From Comamonas flocculans (GTDB lineage: Bacteria > Pseudomonadota > Gammaproteobacteria > Burkholderiales > Burkholderiaceae_C): a stretch of DNA of 64,000 nt. The stretch spans positions 806,001 to 870,000 of the forward strand of contig NZ_CP042344.1 of the NCBI RefSeq assembly GCF_007954405.1, given 5' to 3'. Below the pieces are notes generated by a model. It was given only the letters and a program-made list of their open reading frames with translations. It searched no databases and was not told the DNA's origin. Below are positions 18,469-26,857 of this stretch, one piece after another (the stretch's first letter is position 1; each line of letters begins with the position of its first letter). A program made the translations under genes and the position numbers.

Positions 18469-19853
18469 CAAAAAACTCCTCGTGGTTCGCCGCTCCAGCC
18501 GGCGGCGGCTTCCAGCGACAAGCGGGTGGTGTGGTAGTCGAGCTGGGCATCGACGAGATCGCGCCGCGCATCGATCGATTGCCGGTTGGCCACGATCAGT
18601 TCCAGCAGGCCGATCTGGCCGGCCTTGAGCGACTTGCCGCTCAATTGCTCGTTGACTGACAGCGTCGGGATCACGCTCTGCTGCAGCCGCTCGACGCGTT
18701 GGCGCAGGCTTTGCAGCCGCAGCCACAGGGCATGTACCGCGGCCGGCGCGTCGCGCTCCGCGGCTTCACGCTCGAGTTCGGCCTGGGTTGTTTCCGTGAA
18801 GGCAGTGCCGATGCTCGCCTGGTTCTGATTGAAAAGCGGCAGCGGCAGCGACAGAGTCAAGCGCGTCACGCGCTCGCGCGAACCGGGCGGCCCTTCGCGG
18901 CCCACGCTGAGTCCAAGCGTCACATCCGGATAGCGGGCGGCTTCGGCCAGCTTCAGCTTGGCCTGCGCGCTGCGCTGGCGCAAGGCCAAGGCTTGCAGAC
19001 GGGGCTGGGAGCGCGCGCGTTCCATCAGATCGCCTTCTGCATATTCAAGGGGATCCAAACCCAAGTCCCCCGAGACTTGTGGAAGCTGCTCCGGCGGCAG
19101 TTGCAGGGGCACGGCCAAGGCGCTGCGGGCCTCGATGAGCTGCTCGCGCACTTGGGCCAACTGGTTGCTTGCACGCTCGGCCTCGACCCGCGCCACATTG
19201 GCGTCCAGCCGGGTATCCTCACCCGCCGCCCGGCGGCGCTCGACGGCGCGCGCGGTCTCATCGAACAGGCGCGCAGCCAAGGCCTCCAATTCGACGCGCT
19301 GCTGCAGTGCCAGCACGCGATAAAAGCGCTGGGCGACGTCGGCACGCTGCTGCTGGCGCGTGTCGTCGATCTCCAGGCGCAGCGCATCGAGTGCGGCCTG
19401 CGCACCTTCCCGGCGATAGCCGGGCTGGCCCGCCACCTCGAAAGACTGCGACACGCCAAGACCCGTTTCGCGATAGCGTTCGTTGCCCATTCCCGCCTGC
19501 TGCACGCTGCGCGCGGCGGCGTCCAGCGACAGTTGGGGGTTATTGAACAGCAAGGCGCTGGCCTCCACGCTCACCCCCTCGGCGGCAGCCCTCTGCGCTT
19601 GCTTGGCCCGAAGTACCGGGTTGCCCCGCTCGGCCCGAACAATGGCATCGCGCAGGGTCAAGCTGGCGATGTGGCTGGGAGTGCCCTCGGTGGTGATGGC
19701 CTCCGCGGCGTCGGTCAGGGATGCTGACGGCGGATTGGCGGCCGGCGCGCTCCATGCCGCGCCGAGCGGCAGCCCCACCAGAAGCCAGCCCACGGTGAGT
19801 TGTCTGGCATTGGCCAGCCAATGTGATCGAGTAGAGGTTCGAAAAATATGCAT
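18468..19853 (-). CDS. czcC: CzcC-type TolC-family outer-membrane channel
   Basis: The product has 461 residues with a signal peptide (to about 36) and two outer-membrane efflux (OEP) repeats made of long helices, typical of CzcC/CusC. It is the exit duct of the tripartite pump. It is the first of the three pump genes and lies 130 bp after the CzcI-like gene; the promoter is probably upstream of that gene or in this gap. Confidence 0.92.
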   Translation of the reverse strand: MHIFRTSTRSHWLANARQLTVGWLLVGLPLGAAWSAPAANPPSASLTDAAEAITTEGTPSHIASLTLRDAIVRAERGNPVLRAKQAQRAAAEGVSVEASALLFNNPQLSLDAAARSVQQAGMGNERYRETGLGVSQSFEVAGQPGYRREGAQAALDALRLEIDDTRQQQRADVAQRFYRVLALQQRVELEALAARLFDETARAVERRRAAGEDTRLDANVARVEAERASNQLAQVREQLIEARSALAVPLQLPPEQLPQVSGDLGLDPLEYAEGDLMERARSQPRLQALALRQRSAQAKLKLAEAARYPDVTLGLSVGREGPPGSRERVTRLTLSLPLPLFNQNQASIGTAFTETTQAELEREAAERDAPAAVHALWLRLQSLRQRVERLQQSVIPTLSVNEQLSGKSLKAGQIGLLELIVANRQSIDARRDLVDAQLDYHTTRLSLEAAAGWSGEPRGVF

Positions 19854-19983
19854 CCGGTTGATCTCCGTTGAACACGAGGAAAAACCGGCTAGGCACGGGC
19901 CATCAGGGCGGCATGACAGCCGCCCATTCCAGTATCGATACTAGAGTTCGTCTGGGACGAAAAGACCGCTCGCGCCTCGCCGG

Positions 19984-20346
19984 TCAGGCGAGGCCGAGCC
20001 ACTTCGGGCGCTCGAGCAGCGCCGGCGGCGGCTCGGGAATCGTGCTCGTGACGTCAGCGGGTCGCTGCGACACCCGCGGCTGAGCGATGCTGCACGGCAG
20101 GACCACCTCTGCGACACCGAACGATCCATGACAGCTCAGGCAATCCAGATCGCCGGCCAAAGGCTGAGTGTCGGAGGATTGATCTGAGACCGACGCCGAC
20201 GGCCCCGATTGCCGGTGCTCATGCGCGTGGTGGCCAACATGCGCGGTGACCGCACTGCGCTCGTGCTGGCAATACGACACCGCAGCAGCATGAATGGCCT
20301 GCAACGGCATCAGCAACAACAGAAGGATCGAAATCGCGCGCAGCAT
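19984..20346 (-). CDS. czcI: CzcI-like periplasmic metal-resistance protein
   Basis: The product has 120 residues with a signal peptide (cleavage near AIHA-A, residue 21). A His-rich mature part (HVGHHAHEH) and a Cys/His motif (DCLSCH) follow. Proteins of this layout (CzcI, DUF2946-like) are encoded just upstream of czcC in betaproteobacterial czc operons and are thought to modulate induction by metal. The function is inferred from position and composition. Confidence 0.75.
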   Translation of the reverse strand: MLRAISILLLLLMPLQAIHAAAVSYCQHERSAVTAHVGHHAHEHRQSGPSASVSDQSSDTQPLAGDLDCLSCHGSFGVAEVVLPCSIAQPRVSQRPADVTSTIPEPPPALLERPKWLGLA

Positions 20347-20457
20347 GGGAGGCAGGATTTTAGATGGATCAGGTGACAGTTCGCTTGCAATCTATTGGAA
20401 ATTCACCGTTGGCATCAACACTCAATCCGAGTCGGCTCATCAGCGAATTCGGTGGCT

Positions 20458-20721
20458 TCAGTTCGTTCCGCCCACCGGTTTGCCACATCCGGCACAAAAG
20501 CGGGCACCGGGTGACAGCGGTGCCGCGCACTGGGTGCACGCGGCCGGTGCCAGCGGAGCTCCGCACCGCTGACAGAACCGGGCCGTCATGGTGTTTTCCG
20601 CTCCACAGCTCGCGCAGCGCATCGCCGGGTCGCCGTCACTGCCGGCGTAACCGTGATGACCAGTGCGTCCGTGGCGTCCACCGGAGTGGTGGCCCATGAA
20701 CCACTTGTCAAGCAAGCCCAT
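20458..20721 (-). CDS. Double zinc-ribbon protein with His/Gly-rich linker
   Basis: The product has 87 residues. A short helix (MGLLDKWF) precedes a Gly/His-rich linker with several HH pairs and two CxxC...CxxC zinc ribbons. The ATG at 20721 lies two bases after the DUF4148 stop; a TTG two codons upstream is also possible. A close relative with the same architecture is encoded at 26542-26835 beside the ZIP transporter and CadA. A role as a small metal-binding protein is inferred. Confidence 0.75.
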   Translation of the reverse strand: MGLLDKWFMGHHSGGRHGRTGHHGYAGSDGDPAMRCASCGAENTMTARFCQRCGAPLAPAACTQCAAPLSPGARFCAGCGKPVGGTN

Positions 20722-20723
20722 GC

Positions 20724-21056
20724 TCAATTGAGATATTGCATCTGGCGCGCTTCCCTCGCCCGGGTGGACTCGGCGCCCATGTCCTCGATCACCTGCTGGC
20801 GAGTCAAGGGTTTAGCCGAACTTTTGGCTGGCGCGGAGAATCCACCCACTCGCAGGATTCCTAAGGTTCCATCAGCGCTGGCAGCACGGACGTCGGCCAT
20901 CACCTCAGCGCGTGTCTTCGTGGAGTTCCAGTGTTCCGGTGTGAACTGGACTGCGTCACCGCTACCGGTATCGTGCCAGATCGAACTGGCTTGCGACAAC
21001 GCGGGAACAGCCAGAAGACCAGCGATGATGACCAAGGTAGAAAATTGGCGGGTCAT
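20724..21056 (-). CDS. DUF4148-type secreted protein
   Basis: The product has 110 residues with a signal peptide (LLAVPALSQA, cleavage near 22). A short charged domain has the repeated pattern KTRAEVMADVRAA and LTRQQVIEDM seen in DUF4148 proteins of Burkholderiales. The ATG at 21056 follows an AAAGGGA site. It is divergent from the response regulator gene and co-directional with the zinc-ribbon gene, so it may be a target of that two-component system. The function is unknown. Confidence 0.75.
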   Translation of the reverse strand: MTRQFSTLVIIAGLLAVPALSQASSIWHDTGSGDAVQFTPEHWNSTKTRAEVMADVRAASADGTLGILRVGGFSAPAKSSAKPLTRQQVIEDMGAESTRAREARQMQYLN

Positions 21057-21215
21057 GACAAAAATCCCTTTCAAATTGAATATGCGAACTTGCTGCAAAG
21101 CCGCGATGCATGCCGCGAGGCATGGATGCAACTTTAGAACCCGCCTGCGAACACAAGTGCGTCCGCCGCATGACAGTTTTGTCATTCAGGCCTGCCCCCT
21201 GACGAGGTACGATGA

Positions 21216-21902
21216 ATGAAGCTGCTGATCGTGGAGGATGAAGTCAAGCTCGCCGATTACCTGAGCAAAGGCTTGTCCGAGGAAGGCTACGTCGTGGACG
21301 CTGTCCACAACGGGGTAGACGGACTGCACTCGGCTATGGAAGGTCAGTACGACCTGATCGTGCTCGATGGCATGCTGCCGGGCATCGACGGCATGGCAGT
21401 ACTGGCTGCGCTACGCCAGTCTCGGCAAACCCCGGTGCTGATGCTGACGGCGCGTGTTCGAGTCGAAGATCGCGTGCGTGGCCTGAAGGCCGGAGCGGAC
21501 GACTACCTGGTCAAACCCTTCGCGTTCTCCGAGCTGGTGGCGCGCATCGAAACGCTGCTCAAGCGGGCCGGGGCGTCAAGGCCGCTCGACGGCGGCGTGC
21601 TGCTGTCCGTCGCTGACCTGCGGGTGGACCTGGCACGGCGGCGCGCGACCCGCGCCGGCCAGCGGCTGGACCTGTCGGCCAAGGAGTTCCAGCTTCTGGC
21701 GCTGTTGATGCGGCGTTCGGGACAGGTGCTGTCGCGCACGGAGATTGCCGAGCAGGTCTGGGATGTCAACTTTGACCACGGCACCAATATCATCGATGTG
21801 GCCGTGCGCCGCCTGCGCGGCAAGATCGATGCCCCGTTCGACCAGCCCCTGCTGCACACCGTGCGCGGCATGGGCTACGTGCTGGAGCCGCGCCCGCTGT
21901 GA
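21216..21902 (+). CDS. czcR: CzcR/CopR-like response regulator
   Basis: The product is a 228-residue OmpR-family regulator with a receiver domain (phospho-acceptor Asp51, conserved Lys near 101) and a winged-helix DNA-binding domain (about 128-225). It is read away from the czc operon, and its stop overlaps the GTG start of the sensor kinase. Heavy-metal regulators of this type activate RND efflux genes; the target here is probably the adjacent minus-strand czc and DUF4148 genes. Confidence 0.9.
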   Translation: MKLLIVEDEVKLADYLSKGLSEEGYVVDAVHNGVDGLHSAMEGQYDLIVLDGMLPGIDGMAVLAALRQSRQTPVLMLTARVRVEDRVRGLKAGADDYLVKPFAFSELVARIETLLKRAGASRPLDGGVLLSVADLRVDLARRRATRAGQRLDLSAKEFQLLALLMRRSGQVLSRTEIAEQVWDVNFDHGTNIIDVAVRRLRGKIDAPFDQPLLHTVRGMGYVLEPRPL

Positions 21903-23224
21903 GGTTTGCGCGCTTGTCGTCGCTTGGGGGCCGCTTGTCCATATGGCTGGCCTTGCAGAGCCTGGCGGGGCTGACCGCGGTTTGCGCGGCGGTCTACATT
22001 GCGACCCTGTTGGGTTTTGAAACTCAGCAAGTCAGCACGCTGCAGGAAAAGGAAGCGCAGGTACGCCACATCCTGTCAGAAGCCTCGATCGCCGCAGACC
22101 CGGACGCGCTGCGTCACGCGCTCGACGACGTGCTGGTCGGGCATCGAGATCTTTCACTGACGTTGCAACGCGCCGACGGCGCGCTGCTGTACGGACGGCC
22201 GGTGACCACCGCGACCGGCACAACATCGACGCGTCTGCGCGTTTTTACTGCGGACCTGACCGGCGCCCCAAAGGGTGTTCTGACCGCTGAACTTGCATTG
22301 AACACGCTCAGTGACCGCATTCTGCTTCGCCGCATCGGTGTCACACTGGCACTGGCCGCGTTGATCGGCGCCGCGCTGGTGTCTGCAGGCGGTTATGTGC
22401 TGGTGCGCCGCGGGCTGAGGCCGATGCGCGAGCTGGTAGAACAGACACGACGTCTGACCGCGGATACCTTGCACAGACGATTCGACGGTTCCGCGCAACC
22501 CGACGAACTTGAGCCACTGGTCGCGCAGTTTAATGATCTACTGGCACGACTCCAGCGTGCCTACGAGCAATCGGAGGCCTTCAACGCCGATGTCGCGCAC
22601 GAACTCAACACGCCACTGTCCAATTTGATCACTGGCACGGAACTGGCACTGCGCAGAATTCGAAGCGAGCAGGAGCTACGCGATCTCCTCGGCGAGAATT
22701 TGGAGGAGTTGCAACGGATGTCCAGCATCGTCCAGGACATGCTGTTCTTGTCGCGGGCCGACTGCGGGGCGCTGGCACGGCGTACACCGGTGCCCAGTCT
22801 TGCCGCACTTGTCGGAAAAATTGCCGAGTACCACGAAACCATCTTCGCCGAGCGTGATTTACGGTTATCCATCGACGGCGATGCCCAAGGGGAGTTTGAC
22901 CAGCCGTTGATCGAGCGAGCTGTCTCGAACCTTCTGTCCAACGCCGCTCAGTACGCCGAGCACGGTTCGCTGGTCCGAGTGGAAATCGCGGAACGAAACG
23001 ACCGGGTCAACTTGCAAGTGACCAACCAGGGCACACCGATTGCGCGTGAACAGCTACCGCGTCTGTTCGATCGCTTTTACAGAATAGATGACTCTCGTGC
23101 TGGCGCCACGCGCCATCATGGTCTGGGCTTGGCCATCGTGGCGGCCATCGCGCGTATGCATGATGGATCGGCGACGGCGCACTCGAATGACGATCAAATT
23201 ATGGTCACAGTTGATTTGGGGTGA
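21899..23224 (+). CDS. czcS: Heavy-metal sensor histidine kinase (CzcS/CusS-like)
   Basis: The product has 441 residues. Two transmembrane helices (about 14-37 and 146-170) flank a periplasmic sensor region, then HAMP, the dimerisation box with His234 (DVAHELNTPL), and an HATPase domain ending in GLGLAIVAAIARMH. The start is GTG at 21899, overlapping the regulator stop (GTGA). It is intact, unlike the related kinase remnant at 25042-25823. Confidence 0.92.
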   Translation: MRFARLSSLGGRLSIWLALQSLAGLTAVCAAVYIATLLGFETQQVSTLQEKEAQVRHILSEASIAADPDALRHALDDVLVGHRDLSLTLQRADGALLYGRPVTTATGTTSTRLRVFTADLTGAPKGVLTAELALNTLSDRILLRRIGVTLALAALIGAALVSAGGYVLVRRGLRPMRELVEQTRRLTADTLHRRFDGSAQPDELEPLVAQFNDLLARLQRAYEQSEAFNADVAHELNTPLSNLITGTELALRRIRSEQELRDLLGENLEELQRMSSIVQDMLFLSRADCGALARRTPVPSLAALVGKIAEYHETIFAERDLRLSIDGDAQGEFDQPLIERAVSNLLSNAAQYAEHGSLVRVEIAERNDRVNLQVTNQGTPIAREQLPRLFDRFYRIDDSRAGATRHHGLGLAIVAAIARMHDGSATAHSNDDQIMVTVDLG

Positions 23225-23789
23225 TCGGCTGATGGCGGTGTGGTCGAGCCGTCGGAGCAACGCCCGGAACAGAACGCGAACCAAAAACCACCGGTCGGCG
23301 ACCATGCGCGCGCCGCAGCACTGCTACACTCGCGCCGTCATTGGGGAGTAGCCGCTCTTCACATCGAAGAGGCTTGCGTCAACACGCGTGGCCCGCAGGC
23401 CATGGCGCAAGCGGTTGTCGGCGCAGCTGACCTCTTGGACCGGATCAAGGCCTGCAATTTTTTTAGGTACGCGACTTCGGCGCGCAGTCGTTCATTCTCT
23501 TCTCGCAGGGTTCGCGCCGCATCAGGTGCGACCATGTTTGGCGGCACTTCACGGCTTCGTTCTGGCTCCATCTTGGGGCGCTCTTCCTTCTGGATCTCAA
23601 GAGTCTGCAAGCGGCCTTGATCGAGACTGCGTCGCCAGACCACGACTTGGTTGGAGTTGCGGATGTCATAGAGCGCCGCGACCTGGCGACTCGAAAGCTG
23701 CTCCCGATCCTGATGGGCCAGCACCTGCAGTTTGAACTGCGCACTGTACGCGCTGCGCTTGGGGAGCAACCCGTCGATGCCATGCAGGC

Positions 23790-23797
23790 GGTAATGG
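23790..23797. repeat. Target-site duplication, left copy
   Basis: GGTAATGG directly precedes the left inverted repeat of the IS1595-family element and recurs exactly at 24873-24880. An 8-bp duplication is characteristic of this family. Confidence 0.9.
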
Positions 23798-24872
23798 GGC
23801 TCTTTTCGCGAATGCTAGTGACAGGTACTTTTCCTGCGTCTCCTAGCCCCCATCTTGGAGACATAGCGCGAGCGCGCCCGCTTCAGGAGAACGTGATGAG
23901 ACAACAGCAAATGACTCGCTTGATCAACAGCTTGCTCGCGCTCACGCACCCGCAGCGCCAGCAACTGGCGGCCGCCCTTGGACTGCTGAGCGCGCGCAGC
24001 CAGGTGAGCGGCGTCATCGAAGCGAGCGCCGGCGAGCACCCCGGATGCCCGCACTGCCACAGCACGGCAGTCGTCAAGAACGGCTCGGCCAACGCCCTGC
24101 AGCGCTTCAAGTGCCGCCAGTGCAAGCGCACCTTCAACGCCTTGAGCGGCACGCCCCTGGCGCGGCTGCACCTGCGTGACAAATGGATGGCGCACGCTGC
24201 CGCTTTGGACGAGGGCCTGCCGCTGGCTCAGGTGGCCCGGCGTCTGGGCATAGCCCAAAGCACCGCCTTTCGCTGGCGCCACCGCTTTCTGGCCTGCCCC
24301 AAGGGCGTGCAGGCGCGCCAGCTGCGCGGCATTGCCGAGGCCGATGAGTCCTATTTCCGCATTTCGTGCAAGGGCCAAAGAGGCTTGCTGCGCAAAGCGC
24401 GAGCGCGTGGCGACAAGGCACTGGCGGGCGCCAGGAGCTGGGAATACACGCCCGTGCTGATGGCGCGCGACCGCGCGGGTGCGACGGCCAATGTCATCCT
24501 GGACTCCCACAAGGCAGCCAGCGTGCAGGCGGCACTCGCGCCCATACTGCCCCCTGACACGGTCTTGTGCACCGATGGCAGCGTCACCCTGGCCAGTGCT
24601 GCGCGCGCCCTGGGTGTCGAGCACCAGGGCGTCAACGTCAGTGGAGGCATACGCGTCAGAGGCCCCTGGCATGTGCAAAACGTCAACGCCTTTGTCAGCC
24701 GCCTGCGCGGGTGGATGCGCCGCTTCAAGGGCGTGGCTACCAAGTACCTCGATTCGTATCTGGGATGGTTTCGCATGCTCGACCGCTTTGCGCCCACGGG
24801 GCCGCAGCCCGCTGCGCTGCTTGCGCTGGCCATCGGCAGATGAGTGCATCATCAGTATTCGCGAAAAGAGCC
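23798..24872 (+). mobile_element. IS1595-family insertion sequence, 1075 bp
   Basis: The ends are inverted repeats starting GGCTCTTTTCGCGAAT at 23798 and, on the other strand, at 24872. The element is flanked by perfect 8-bp duplications (GGTAATGG at 23790-23797 and 24873-24880). It carries one intact transposase. The exact duplication and intact gene point to a recent insertion. Confidence 0.92.
23896..24843 (+). CDS. IS1595-family transposase
   Basis: The product has 315 residues. An N-terminal zinc ribbon (CPHCHS...CRQCKRTF, about 47-78) precedes a helix-turn-helix and a catalytic DDE-like core with ADESYF, LCTDGS and HVQNVNAFVSRLRGW, in which His/Asn replaces the last acidic residue as in ISXO2-like IS1595 transposases. 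The ATG at 23896 follows AGGAG. The gene is complete, and the element has intact ends. Confidence 0.92.
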   Translation: MRQQQMTRLINSLLALTHPQRQQLAAALGLLSARSQVSGVIEASAGEHPGCPHCHSTAVVKNGSANALQRFKCRQCKRTFNALSGTPLARLHLRDKWMAHAAALDEGLPLAQVARRLGIAQSTAFRWRHRFLACPKGVQARQLRGIAEADESYFRISCKGQRGLLRKARARGDKALAGARSWEYTPVLMARDRAGATANVILDSHKAASVQAALAPILPPDTVLCTDGSVTLASAARALGVEHQGVNVSGGIRVRGPWHVQNVNAFVSRLRGWMRRFKGVATKYLDSYLGWFRMLDRFAPTGPQPAALLALAIGR

Positions 24873-24880
24873 GGTAATGG
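24873..24880. repeat. Target-site duplication, right copy
   Basis: GGTAATGG follows the right inverted repeat of the IS1595-family element, identical to 23790-23797. Confidence 0.9.
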
Positions 24881-25041
24881 TTCACCCACGTGCGGATCTT
24901 CTCCTCGGGCACCGACCACCGCCGAGCCAACAGTTTGGCGCCGCCTTCGCCTGCCAAGAAGCTCTGGACGATTTCCAGCTTGAACTCTGTTGTGTACTTC
25001 TTCATGAGACCCCTTGAAGTTCGTCCAACTTCTGGGGGTCA

Positions 25042-25823
25042 GTTCATTCCCGGGGCGGTTCACACAGCCCGACGAGTTGGCGCCATTGGTGGCCCATGTC
25101 AACGAGCTTCTGAAGCGCCTGCAAAAGGCATACGAACAACTGGAGGCGTTCAATGCCGATGTTGCTCACGAACTATTCACGCCATTGGCAACCCTGATGG
25201 GAGGCACTGAGATCGCTTTGCGTAAGGCACGCGATGTCGACTCGCTTCGGGATGTACTGGGCTCGCAACTCGAAGACCTCCAGCGCATGTCGATGATCGT
25301 GCAGGACATGCTCTTTCTGTCGCAGGCCGACCGCGGTGCCACGGCTCGCCGCGAATACATTGCCAGCTTGGCCGATGTCGCGACCGCAGTGGCGGATCTG
25401 CACGAGGCGACCATCGAGGAGGCTGGCCTTCAGTTGCGTGTCGACGGCGACGCCACGTGCATGGCCGACATACGCCTATTGCAGCGTGGACTGTCCAATC
25501 TGATCGACAATGCGACCCGGCATGCTCGCCCACACAGCACAGTAGTCGTAGAGATCAATCGACTGGGTGACGAGGTGTCCTTGCGAGTGGTCAATCAAGG
25601 TCACAGCATTCCGGCAGAGCATCTGCCCTATCTGTTCAACCGCTTCTACCGAGTGGATGTAGCGCGGCCGGACGCCGTTCGCAACCATGGACTGGGCTTG
25701 GCCATCGTGGCCGCCATCGCCCGCATGCACGGAGGGCGGACTATGGTCGATTCGAGCGCTGGCGTCACGTCCATCGGGCTCGCAGTGTCCGATCTACCAC
25801 ACGCAATAGCTACACCTGCGTGA
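25042..25823 (+). pseudogene. Truncated second heavy-metal sensor kinase
   Basis: From the IS3 tip onward the frame matches the last half of the intact kinase at 21899-23224: QPDELAPLVAHVNELLKRLQKAYEQ, a His box (DVAHELFTPL) and an ATPase domain (GLGLAIVAAIARMHGG). The periplasmic sensor, both membrane helices and most of HAMP are missing, as is a partner regulator. The C-terminal catalytic part is still open. A frame running in from the IS could make a soluble fragment, but a working sensor is unlikely. Confidence 0.85.
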
Positions 25824-25845
25824 GTATCACCAACAGGCGCTTCCA

Positions 25846-26538
25846 TTAACCAATAGCTTCCTCCAGCAATAGCAAGGCCAGAAAGCCGGCAAAGAACATC
25901 GCCGTTACCCAGGGGCGATCCGGCGTCTCGTGCGCTTCAATCAACAGTTCTTCGGTCACGAGGTAGAGCAGCGCAATCAGACCAAACGCGAAGAAGCCGG
26001 TCAGGACGGGGCTGGGTAAAAACGCCACCGGCGCTCCGAGCAAAGCCCCGATCGGCAGCAAGAACACGAGCGCGGTCGTTATCCCAACGATCTTGGCACG
26101 AGAGCGAACGCTCTCACCGAGTTTCGTCGCCACCGTCAGGCCAAGGAACAGCACCTCGATGGTCAGAGCGATGGTGAGCAGCAGGCCGACCTTCGGGCCA
26201 GCCGCAAACCCGATGCCGAGCACCAGGCCATCAATCAGAATGTCGATGCCGATCGCCGTCAAAAGACCGGTCGGCCCTTTTGCCCACGCTTCCAACTGCT
26301 TCACCAGCAGCATGGTGGCGACGCCGACTGTACCGCCGATCAACGTTGCCCAGGGCGAGCCCCGGTGCATGATGTCGGGCAGGACTTCGCCGGCTGCCGC
26401 CGCGAACACGACGCCAGCGGCAAAGTGTTGAATCGCGCTGACCAGCGTTGGCCCTGGGCGCACGCTCACCGCGATCGCAGCGCCGATGATGGCGGCCACT
26501 GCTGGGATCAAGGTGTACACCCAGGCCGAGATCACCAT
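25846..26538 (-). CDS. ZIP-family metal transporter
   Basis: The product has 230 residues and is strongly hydrophobic with about eight helices. Metal-site motifs of ZIP proteins are visible: HFAAGVVFAAAAGEVLPD in an early helix, IDILIDGLVLG in the middle and EELLIEAHE near the end. ZIP proteins move Zn(II) and related ions towards the cytoplasm. It is three bases after a zinc-ribbon gene and downstream of cadA, presumably one operon under CadR. Import beside exporters is unusual, and the direction has not been shown for this branch. Confidence 0.85.
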   Translation of the reverse strand: MVISAWVYTLIPAVAAIIGAAIAVSVRPGPTLVSAIQHFAAGVVFAAAAGEVLPDIMHRGSPWATLIGGTVGVATMLLVKQLEAWAKGPTGLLTAIGIDILIDGLVLGIGFAAGPKVGLLLTIALTIEVLFLGLTVATKLGESVRSRAKIVGITTALVFLLPIGALLGAPVAFLPSPVLTGFFAFGLIALLYLVTEELLIEAHETPDRPWVTAMFFAGFLALLLLEEAIG

Positions 26539-26541
26539 GAT

Positions 26542-26835
26542 TCAGATCACCGCATTGCCACACTGAGCACAGAATTTCGCACCGGTCTGAACGACGCTAC
26601 CGCACTTCGCGCACGATGCCGGCACCAGCGATGCTGCGCACTGGCTGCAAAAACGAGAACCCTGCGGATTGATCGCTTTGCATTGCGGGCACGGAATGCC
26701 GCTGCTCGAAGGCGCTGGATTGCGTCCCCAGTCGTGACCGCTCGGACTGCCGCCGTAGCCGTGGCTATTTCCATGCCCGTGGGAACTGCCATGCCCACCG
26801 CCATGTCCGCCAAAAATTCGATCCAGGATTCCCAT
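26542..26835 (-). CDS. Double zinc-ribbon protein with His/Gly-rich linker
   Basis: The product has 97 residues. A short helix (MGILDRIFGG) precedes a very His/Gly-rich linker (about 10-35) and two zinc ribbons with paired CxxC motifs. It shares the whole architecture with the protein at 20458-20721. GGAG precedes the ATG at 26835. It lies between cadA and the ZIP gene on the same strand. Metal buffering or delivery is inferred. Confidence 0.8.
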   Translation of the reverse strand: MGILDRIFGGHGGGHGSSHGHGNSHGYGGSPSGHDWGRNPAPSSSGIPCPQCKAINPQGSRFCSQCAASLVPASCAKCGSVVQTGAKFCAQCGNAVI

Positions 26836-26857
26836 TTTCAATACTCCAGACTTCGGT

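Larger units (their letters stand above)
23359..25005 (-). pseudogene. IS3-family OrfA, split by an IS1595-family insertion
   Basis: The N-terminal part (24873-25005) reads MKKYTTEFKLEIVQSF...WVNHYRL. The rest (23797 downwards) resumes as HGIDGLLPKRSAYSAQF and ends with a leucine-zipper-like stretch (LREENERLRAEVAYLKKL). Rejoined across one copy of the 8-bp target repeat, these give an IS150-group OrfA with two helix-turn-helix units. The last 20 or so residues before the stop at 23359 do not look like OrfA. No transposase activity is expected. Confidence 0.75.
23359..25041 (-). mobile_element. IS3-family (IS150-group) element remnant carrying a nested IS
   Basis: The right tip reads TGACCCCCAGAAGTTGGAC on the minus strand at 25041, a typical IS3-family end, and orfA follows. 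No orfB and no second tip are found down to the end of the sensor kinase gene at 23224, so this is a decayed copy. It interrupts the second sensor kinase, whose 5' part is missing. An IS1595-family element lies inside orfA. The left boundary is uncertain. Confidence 0.75.

Noticed and set aside
23225..23358. IS3 orfB start
   Set aside because: No frame in this stretch resembles an IS3-family OrfB or an integrase core; orfB appears deleted.
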